From: Campylobacterales bacterium
GTDB lineage: Bacteria; Campylobacterota; Campylobacteria; Campylobacterales; Sulfurimonadaceae
Reading direction: 5' to 3'
DNA length: 64,000 nucleotides
Assembly (NCBI GenBank): GCA_014859655.1
Contig: JACUTT010000006.1
Span: 1-64,000, forward strand
Position numbers and translations under genes: made by a program. Shown in pieces: positions 58,484-64,000 of the stretch (positions are counted from its first letter, which is position 1; each line of letters starts with the position of its first letter). Below the pieces are notes generated by a model. It searched no databases, was not told the origin of the DNA, and saw only the letters and a list, made by a program, of their open reading frames with translations.

Positions 58484-59413
58484 GTGGATAAATTAATCAT
58501 CGCCACCCGTGGAAGCAAGCTGGCCATGTGGCAGGCTGAGCATATCAAGGCACGTCTGGAAGCCATTCGCCCAGGCTTGAATGTTGAGCTGAAGATCGTT
58601 ATCACTTCCGGCGACAGGATACAAGATGTCGCACTCTCAAAGATTGGCGGAAAGGGTCTCTTCCTCAAAGAGATCGAAGAAGCGATGCTTCGCGGCGAAG
58701 CCCATATGGCCGTTCACTCTTTGAAAGATGTGCCGACGGTAATGCCAAAGGGACTGCCTCTGGCTGCGATAACACAGCGCGAAGATGTACGCGATGCGAT
58801 GCTGAGCGAAAAGTATGAGAATTTAAATTCCCTGCCTCACGGTGCCGTCGTAGGAACCTCTTCGCTACGCCGCAAGATGCAGCTTCTGCTTCTGCGTCCC
58901 GATCTTGTGATCAAGGACCTTCGCGGCAATGTCGATACGCGAATCCGCAAGCTCAAAGAGGGCGAGTTTGACGCGATTATCCTTGCGGCTGCGGGGATCA
59001 ACCGTCTAGGTCTTAACGGTGTTGTGCAGTATTTCTACCCTATTATGCTCTCAGAGATGATCCCCTCAATGGGGCAGGGCGCCTTGGGGCTTCAGACCAT
59101 AGAGGACAAAGAGGTCTTTGATCTTGTACACGAACTCAACCATAAATCAACGGAGATAGAAGTGACGATAGAGCGTGATTTCGTTGACCTTTTGGAGGGC
59201 GGATGCCATGTTCCTATCGGTGTGAATGCAAGTGTACTTCCAGACGGCACAGTGTTCAGCCGATGTACGCTCGGACTTCCTAATGGCTTGGAAATCCTTA
59301 GTGATACGCTCAGCGGAGTACATGAGGAGTACATGACACTCGGAAAGAGGCTTGCACAACAAGTCATTGACAAGGGTGCCCACGATCTGCTCGAGCGCGC
59401 CAATGCTATGTAA
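58484..59413 (+). CDS. hemC: Porphobilinogen deaminase HemC
   Basis: HemC condenses four porphobilinogens to hydroxymethylbilane. The 309-residue protein starts at GTG 58484 with IATRGSKLAMWQAEHIK and has KGLFLKEIEEAML, AVHSLKDVPT and GTSSLRRKMQLL. The cofactor attachment site is LEGGCHVPIGVNA, with Cys241 carrying the dipyrromethane. TAGGA precedes the start. Together with HemA and HemD in this window it covers three steps of tetrapyrrole synthesis. Confidence 0.96.
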   Translation: MDKLIIATRGSKLAMWQAEHIKARLEAIRPGLNVELKIVITSGDRIQDVALSKIGGKGLFLKEIEEAMLRGEAHMAVHSLKDVPTVMPKGLPLAAITQREDVRDAMLSEKYENLNSLPHGAVVGTSSLRRKMQLLLLRPDLVIKDLRGNVDTRIRKLKEGEFDAIILAAAGINRLGLNGVVQYFYPIMLSEMIPSMGQGALGLQTIEDKEVFDLVHELNHKSTEIEVTIERDFVDLLEGGCHVPIGVNASVLPDGTVFSRCTLGLPNGLEILSDTLSGVHEEYMTLGKRLAQQVIDKGAHDLLERANAM

Positions 59414-59437
59414 AACTCCCTTAGCTAAAGGCTGATA

Positions 59438-61249
59438 ATGCAAAAGACGATCGATCTGCTACGCTCGCGCGGGGAACTGCGTGAGATCCATGATGAACTT
59501 GATATTTATTTAGAGATCCCGCATATTGCCTATGTGGAGGTGAAAAAAGAGAACTCAAAAGCCCTCCTTTTTACGAAACCTGTCAATAAAAAAGAGGGGA
59601 TCGTTTATGATAGCCCGGTACTGATGAACCTCTTTGGCTCGTATGAACGTACCGAACTTCTTTTTGGACGCTCAGTTGAAGGGGTGGCGGAGGAGATAGA
59701 GTCTTTGCTGCACATGAAACCGCCGGCATCATTCAGAGATAAATTTTCTATGCTCGGCAGCCTATTCAGCCTGAAAAACATTTTCCCAAAACGCTTAAAA
59801 GGGGAGGGGAGATGCCAGGCAGTCAAGTATCTGGCCGAGGATGTGGACCTCTCGATGATCCCTGTATTGACGACCTGGGAAGAGGACGGGGGACCTTTTA
59901 TCACCATGGGCCAGGTCTATACCCAGAGTCTTGACGGCGAACTGGTTAACCTGGGGATGTACCGATTGCAGGTCTATGACAAAAACCATCTTGGCATGCA
60001 TTGGCAGATCCACAAGGATGCTTCGCACTTTTTCGATCAGTATCAGCGCGAAGGCAAGAAGATGCCCGTGTCTGTTGCTATAGGCGGAGACCCTCTGTAT
60101 ACCTGGTGCGCTACCGCGCCGATGCCCTACGGGGTGAACGAGCTGCTGCTCTACGGCCTGGTCACCAAAAAAACAGCCCAGCTTGTCAAGTCATTGACAA
60201 CACCGCTTTATATCCCTGAGGATGCTGATTTTGTTATTGAGGGGTGGGTGGATCCTAGTCGGCTGAGAGTTGAAGGCCCCTTTGGCGACCACACCGGCTA
60301 CTATACGCTCGCAGAGCCTTATCCTGTTATGGAAGTCACTGCTATAAGCCATAAGAAAAAGCCGGTCTATTTGGCAACAGTCGTCGGAAAACCGCCGCTG
60401 GAAGACAAGTATATGGGCTGGGCGACGGAGCGTATCTTTCTGCCGCTGCTAAAGACGAATGCAAGCGACCTTATCGACTACCATATGCCTGAAAACGGAG
60501 GCTTTCATAACCTTATCCTGGCCAAGATGAAGCCTTTGTACAAGGGGCATGCCAAGCAGTTTATGCACGCCTTCTGGGGCGCGGGTCAGATGAGTTTTGT
60601 TAAACATGCGCTTTTTGTCGCTGAGGATGCGCCGCGCCTTAACAACTATGAGGCGATAGCAACCCATATTCTTAACCGTTTTCATCCGAGCCGTATGATG
60701 ATCACCGAGGGGATAACAGACGCACTTGACCACTCCAGTCCTGAGGCTTTGGTGGGTGGAAAACTGGGTCTTGACTGTACCAAGCAAGCGGTGATGGACG
60801 CGCCTGAGATGCTTAAAGACGAAGAGCTTCTCAAAAAGCTAAAAGCCTGTGACAGCTCGATTGTGGATGTCCGCCAGCACATGTGTCGTACACGAAATCC
60901 GATCACGCTCATCAGTGTCAACAAAACAAGCAGCATGAAAGAGGTCTTTGCAAACATCAAAGCCTTTCAAGAGCAGCTGCGTATCGTTGCCTTTGTGGAT
61001 GAGAAAAAAAATGATCTGAATAATCTTTATATGCTGCTCTGGCGTGTTGTCAACAACATCGATGCGGGACGTGATATCTTCGTCGAAGGAAATGTTGTCG
61101 GGATTGATGGAACGAACAAGAACGCACTGGACGGCTTTGAGCGCGAGTGGCCTGGGGATGTGGAGTGTACGCCATCTGTGCTTCACTCACTGAAGAAAAG
61201 CGGGGTTTTGGATATCGATGAGGCATTAATTTATAAGTTTCAATTATAA
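59438..61249 (+). CDS. ubiD: UbiD-family decarboxylase for menaquinone synthesis
   Basis: This 603-residue prenylated-FMN-dependent decarboxylase shows family stretches such as DGGPFITMGQVYTQSLDG, MHWQIHKDASHF, VEGPFGDHTGYYTLAEPYPV and GKPPLEDKYMGWATERIFLP. Members of this length in Campylobacterota are annotated as the menaquinone decarboxylase of the futalosine pathway, distinct from the shorter ubiquinone UbiD (about 490). This fits a menaquinone-respiring organism. It needs the UbiX flavin prenyltransferase, not seen here. AAAGG precedes the ATG. Confidence 0.9.
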   Translation: MQKTIDLLRSRGELREIHDELDIYLEIPHIAYVEVKKENSKALLFTKPVNKKEGIVYDSPVLMNLFGSYERTELLFGRSVEGVAEEIESLLHMKPPASFRDKFSMLGSLFSLKNIFPKRLKGEGRCQAVKYLAEDVDLSMIPVLTTWEEDGGPFITMGQVYTQSLDGELVNLGMYRLQVYDKNHLGMHWQIHKDASHFFDQYQREGKKMPVSVAIGGDPLYTWCATAPMPYGVNELLLYGLVTKKTAQLVKSLTTPLYIPEDADFVIEGWVDPSRLRVEGPFGDHTGYYTLAEPYPVMEVTAISHKKKPVYLATVVGKPPLEDKYMGWATERIFLPLLKTNASDLIDYHMPENGGFHNLILAKMKPLYKGHAKQFMHAFWGAGQMSFVKHALFVAEDAPRLNNYEAIATHILNRFHPSRMMITEGITDALDHSSPEALVGGKLGLDCTKQAVMDAPEMLKDEELLKKLKACDSSIVDVRQHMCRTRNPITLISVNKTSSMKEVFANIKAFQEQLRIVAFVDEKKNDLNNLYMLLWRVVNNIDAGRDIFVEGNVVGIDGTNKNALDGFEREWPGDVECTPSVLHSLKKSGVLDIDEALIYKFQL

Positions 61250-61387
61250 AATGTTTCATTTTGACTCACACTCATTAATTATCTTATTCATTTGCACACT
61301 TGGGCAAATTCGTTAATTTTATTTTGGCAGGTTTAAGCCTTTAGGTATTAGAATAAAAATAATTAATTTATGTAGATTAAGAAACTT

Positions 61388-61410
61388 TAGAAAAGGCCCC
61401 CTCTTTTCTA
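61388..61410 (+). promoter_or_regulatory. Hairpin just before the ribosome site of the small cytochrome gene
   Basis: TAGAAAAG (61388-61395) and CTTTTCTA (61403-61410) form an 8-bp stem with a C-rich 7-base loop, ending 4-5 bases before GGAG. It could regulate translation of the cytochrome or be part of an operator. The rest of the 61250-61425 spacer is AT-rich and shows no gene. Confidence 0.35.
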
Positions 61411-61425
61411 GCATGGAGTGTAGTT

Positions 61426-61767
61426 ATGAAATTCCCTTTTGCCTTAGTGCTAGTGTTGTCTCTGTGCTGTCTGCCTGCTTTGGAAGCTGCTGTTTACAAG
61501 GGTCAAAAAGCCTATGTGAAAAAATGCCGAAAGTGTCATGGCGGTGGACAGAAAATGGCAGCGAGCAAGCGAATGAAAGACTGGAATAAACTTCTTAACA
61601 AAAAGAATAAAGGCTCTGGGCTGTCTGAGCTTCATCTGGGAGATGAAAAAGCAAAAGCTTCGTGGAAATACTTTGACAGTAAAGCATACAGAAAGAGTGC
61701 AAAACATTTACGTGATTTTATGGTCGAGTATGCAGATGACAGCGGTAATGTTCCCGCATGCAACTAA
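61426..61767 (+). CDS. Small periplasmic c-type cytochrome-like protein
   Basis: This 113-residue protein has a signal peptide (cleaved after PALEAA or nearby) and one haem site CRKCH in KKCRKCHGGGQKMAASK. It is very Lys-rich, which suits docking to acidic redox partners. No clear axial Met motif can be fixed. A lone cysteine near the C-terminus (PACN) is unusual. GGAG precedes the ATG. It differs strongly from the lipoprotein cytochrome at 935-1408. Confidence 0.85.
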   Translation: MKFPFALVLVLSLCCLPALEAAVYKGQKAYVKKCRKCHGGGQKMAASKRMKDWNKLLNKKNKGSGLSELHLGDEKAKASWKYFDSKAYRKSAKHLRDFMVEYADDSGNVPACN

Positions 61768-61870
61768 AATAGTATCAAGCACACCTCTTTCAAATTTTAT
61801 CGATGGGTAGACACAGTGGTCTCCTGTCCAAATTTATATCTTTTATCCTTCTAAAAAAGCCATAGCAATA

Positions 61871-63850
61871 ATGCTTAACAATTCTTTTTCTCTTCTGCGA
61901 CCCCTTCTTAAAAATAGTTTATTCTTATATACCGTACTTTTTTATGTTAGTGGATGCGCCCTTGTTGTGAAGCCGCAAAAAAGTAGAGAATTTTTCCCCT
62001 CGCAGCAAGGAACCTTGATCGAATTAAAGAAAACACAGACTCTTTTTAGCCGGATGCAGGCCATCGATGCCGCCTTGTATCTGAATCAAACGGACTTCTC
62101 TGCTCTTGTGCGTAAATCCTTTGAAGATTTTTCGCAGAGGCTTGCTGGTATGGAGTCTGAGGAATTTTCCAAAGTGACCCTGGGTGAAATCAATCTGCAT
62201 TTTTCAGACCAGCAACTTCTTTCGCAGACGGACTTTTCGTTTGAAATGCCTTCGTTGAACATCAAACTATGCGGCCGGCTCAATGCGGAACACAGCCTTC
62301 ACGCAGGCGCGGATGAGTTTATACTAAAGACAAGTTTTGATGAAATTATCTTTGAAAGCATCGATGAAAAAGAGGCCCCTGAGGAAAATCGTGAAAACAA
62401 AAGGCACATTGCATCTGCCGTAAAGAAGTTTATGCACAGCATAAATCTTGAGATCATCAACACCCCTTTGCATATTCCTGTTGATATGAACATACTCTCC
62501 TCTATCAACGGAAAAGATATCCTGCGTTCAGCTAACTACAAATTTCATTCGGCCAATCCTGTAAATGTACAGACTAAGATGCAGATATATCTGCCCTACA
62601 TCACCCCAAAGGGCGTTGTTCTTCTTGGAAGCAGCCAGCTAAAAGAGTCTGAGGCAGAGGGTGTGCCCGGAAATGATCTTGAAGCCTTGTCTGCTGCGCT
62701 GCAAGAGCAGATAAACCTTGGCTTGTCCGAAAGTATGGAGATTTCTTTGGACACACTGCAGAAGCACTCCTCTTACTATATGAGCAAGGCGTATCTTGCA
62801 CGGCAGATGAACCTTTCTCTGGATACAACGGATCTTCGTATGATCAACAGCTTTTTTCTCAAGATTCCTGAACAAGAGCAGCGCTTCTCAAAGGAGATCT
62901 ATTTTTTTGGTAAAGAGCAGTCGCCCTCATGCGAAAAGCTGAGAGTGGATTGCAGGGAGCAGCTTCTGTCGTGCGATCTAAATTGTAGCGAGAACTATGG
63001 CGTGCACAAGTGTGTTTCGTGCGAAGGAATAAAAAACCCTTTTGAAAAAGTACGCTTTATGAGCAGGCATGAAGCTTGTAAAACGCAGCAAGAGCTCCGT
63101 CTGTATGAGTGCCACAAAGAAGAAAACAGATGTGCAGTCAAAAACGCCGAGATTGAGACGAAGTGTGAGGTTGAGAATTTAGAGCGGGTGGCACGATGTA
63201 ATGAAAAAAAAGAGAAGTTACTTTTTGCAAATGGCGAAACAGTACTGTCCAAGATCCTTTTTTCCTTCAAGGTCGACAGCTCATATGCTGTGCAACGCAT
63301 ACGTCGGATCAACTTTGATCCGGACCTGAAAAGTCTTAAGACGCTGCGCGATATCCACATTAGTGTAGACTCCAGGTTGACAGTAAAAGCAGAAAAAAGT
63401 TCTATTCCTGATATCGAGTGCAGGCTCGGTATCTCTGGGCCTGTTTTGACTCATTCGCAGTCGGATTATGTCGCTCAGGAAAAAGAACTTTTACTTTCAT
63501 CGCAAAGAAGTAAAGAGGGGAAGCTGTTGTTAAAGGCCATGCGGCAGCCGGATTTTTTAAGTGTGCATCTCAACAGCAGTGCGTATGAGCAGCTTCTTGC
63601 ATCTGAGGGTTTTGTCTTGCGCTGTGACTACCAAACCATACGAATGGAGCCAATATCAGCACAAAAGCTTCTGCGCAGAAAAGATATTCCTTATGCGCTT
63701 AGTGCTCTTCTTGGAGAGATCGAACTGGAGTTTGAAGAGGAGGAGCTCTCTTTTGGCATCTCCCCGGTGAAGCTGGGTGAGGATATCATCTTATATCCTG
63801 TGATGGAAAAGAAGGCAATAGGATTTAGCCGCCAGAGAGGCTTCTTCTAG
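61871..63850 (+). CDS. Large Cys-rich lipoprotein of unknown function
   Basis: This 659-residue protein has a signal peptide with lipobox VSGC (about residue 29), so it is probably lipid-anchored in the envelope. Residues about 60-290 alternate amphipathic strands and helices, with LNQTDFSALVRKSFEDFSQR and EINLHFSDQQ. This loosely recalls the lipid-binding YceB/TULIP-like folds (weak inference). Residues 354-443 contain 11 cysteines spaced along charged helices, likely disulfide-linked hairpins. A second beta-rich part follows. No ribosome site is evident. It is flanked by the cytochrome gene and argH, with no functional clue. Confidence 0.75.
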   Translation: MLNNSFSLLRPLLKNSLFLYTVLFYVSGCALVVKPQKSREFFPSQQGTLIELKKTQTLFSRMQAIDAALYLNQTDFSALVRKSFEDFSQRLAGMESEEFSKVTLGEINLHFSDQQLLSQTDFSFEMPSLNIKLCGRLNAEHSLHAGADEFILKTSFDEIIFESIDEKEAPEENRENKRHIASAVKKFMHSINLEIINTPLHIPVDMNILSSINGKDILRSANYKFHSANPVNVQTKMQIYLPYITPKGVVLLGSSQLKESEAEGVPGNDLEALSAALQEQINLGLSESMEISLDTLQKHSSYYMSKAYLARQMNLSLDTTDLRMINSFFLKIPEQEQRFSKEIYFFGKEQSPSCEKLRVDCREQLLSCDLNCSENYGVHKCVSCEGIKNPFEKVRFMSRHEACKTQQELRLYECHKEENRCAVKNAEIETKCEVENLERVARCNEKKEKLLFANGETVLSKILFSFKVDSSYAVQRIRRINFDPDLKSLKTLRDIHISVDSRLTVKAEKSSIPDIECRLGISGPVLTHSQSDYVAQEKELLLSSQRSKEGKLLLKAMRQPDFLSVHLNSSAYEQLLASEGFVLRCDYQTIRMEPISAQKLLRRKDIPYALSALLGEIELEFEEEELSFGISPVKLGEDIILYPVMEKKAIGFSRQRGFF

Positions 63851-63891
63851 CCGGACAGAGCTGTTCCAAACAGAGCTTTTGCACGATTACG

Positions 63892-63907
63892 AAAGCTCAT
63901 AAGCTTT
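63892..63907 (+). terminator. Intrinsic terminator candidate before argH
   Basis: AAAGCT (63892-63897) and AGCTTT (63902-63907) form a 6-bp stem with loop CATA, followed by TT. It lies about 40 bases after the stop of the lipoprotein gene. Confidence 0.5.
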
Positions 63908-63925
63908 TTAGAGGGCCCTTTTTGT

Positions 63926-63931
63926 TAGAAT
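63926..63931 (+). promoter_or_regulatory. Likely -10 box for argH
   Basis: TAGAAT in TTGTTAGAAT lies 31 bases before the argH ATG. The same ten bases occur before msrB (9172-9181). Confidence 0.45.
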
Positions 63932-63961
63932 ACACCAACTTATAAATCGGAGATATCGATT

Positions 63962-64000
63962 ATGCAAAAAATGTGGTCTGGTCGTTTTACAGAAGCAGCG
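63962..64000 (+). CDS. argH: Argininosuccinate lyase ArgH (N-terminal 13 residues only)
   Basis: The window ends in MQKMWSGRFTEAA, which matches the conserved ArgH start (MWxGRF followed by small residues). GGAG lies 10 bases before the ATG. ArgH releases fumarate and arginine from argininosuccinate. The rest is outside the window, so the call rests on these residues only. Confidence 0.8.
   Translation, partial: MQKMWSGRFTEAA

Noticed and set aside
61803-61815. GATGGGTAGA resembling the dispersed repeat
   Set aside because: It lacks the CTTCGCTT half, so the match is too short to count as a copy.

Overview
The window is a stretch of ordinary, densely packed chromosome from a Campylobacterota (epsilonproteobacterial) organism. 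The call rests on gene content and order. The block at 52658-61249 (DUF2018, small exported protein, polyprenyl synthetase, hemA, proS, fxsA, hemC, ubiD) is the arrangement known from Helicobacter and Campylobacter. The ligA-tlyA-ribF and accD-rlmH-dksA neighbourhoods also fit. The free-living gene set (gltBD, nhaA, RND and MATE pumps, c-type cytochromes, complete DapC/MurC/BioA genes) and a moderately high GC content suggest a sulfur-oxidiser type such as Sulfurimonas, Sulfuricurvum or Sulfurovum rather than a host-adapted pathogen. That genus-level guess is inference. I found no rRNA, tRNA, CRISPR array, prophage or intact insertion sequence.

Layout. 1-1408: remnant of a histidine kinase, an orphan ThiF/MoeB-like protein and a lipoprotein cytochrome c. 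1646-7101: tight operon dapC, unknown, murC, small membrane protein, mutS2. 7159-9565: ligA and msrB. 9562-10649: a surface lipoprotein gene broken by one nonsense codon and two frameshifts. 10793-16872: tlyA, ribF, a DUF4395/Rrf2 pair with its own promoter and inverted repeat, a coiled-coil membrane protein, an RNA helicase and two unknown genes. 16876-17493: recO. 17692-27549: gltB, gltD, an inositol-phosphatase-like gene, accD, thiE-like, rlmH, dksA and a membrane protein. 27674-36220: phnA-like, redoxin, ABC-F, MATE pump, M48 protease, prmC, DUF4149, MlaF-like ATPase and a small J-protein. 36254-40267: ftsZ, ftsA and a PpiD-like chaperone (minus strand). 40436-46887: bioA, a 32-residue membrane peptide, an aldolase-like protein lacking its metal ligands, rsmH, an FtsL-like protein and a lone RND permease. 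47002-49339: hemD and nhaA. 49340-49974: a repeat-bearing spacer with a 202-bp MITE-like element. 49975-52421: YhcH-like protein, a second RNA helicase and an unknown gene. 52658-61249: the haem/menaquinone/proS block. 61426-63850: a small cytochrome and a large Cys-rich lipoprotein. 63962 onward: start of argH.

How the genes connect. The window covers nitrogen assimilation (GltBD), cell-wall precursors (DapC, MurC), division (FtsA, FtsZ, FtsL-like, RsmH), tetrapyrrole synthesis from glutamyl-tRNA (HemA, HemC, HemD), quinone synthesis (polyprenyl synthetase, UbiD), redox protein folding (DsbG-like, TlpA-like, PpiD-like) and RNA or ribosome maintenance (TlyA, RlmH, RsmH, PrmC, two DEAD-box helicases, ABC-F).

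Nothing here is a clear new multi-gene system. The most interesting items are a dispersed intergenic repeat built on GATGGGTGCGCTTCGCTT with adjoining C-tracts, the 202-bp inverted-repeat element, a structured leader with a possible AUU start before an unknown gene, a metal-site-less aldolase paralogue, a Cys-rich exported lipoprotein of unknown function, and two candidate leaderless promoters.
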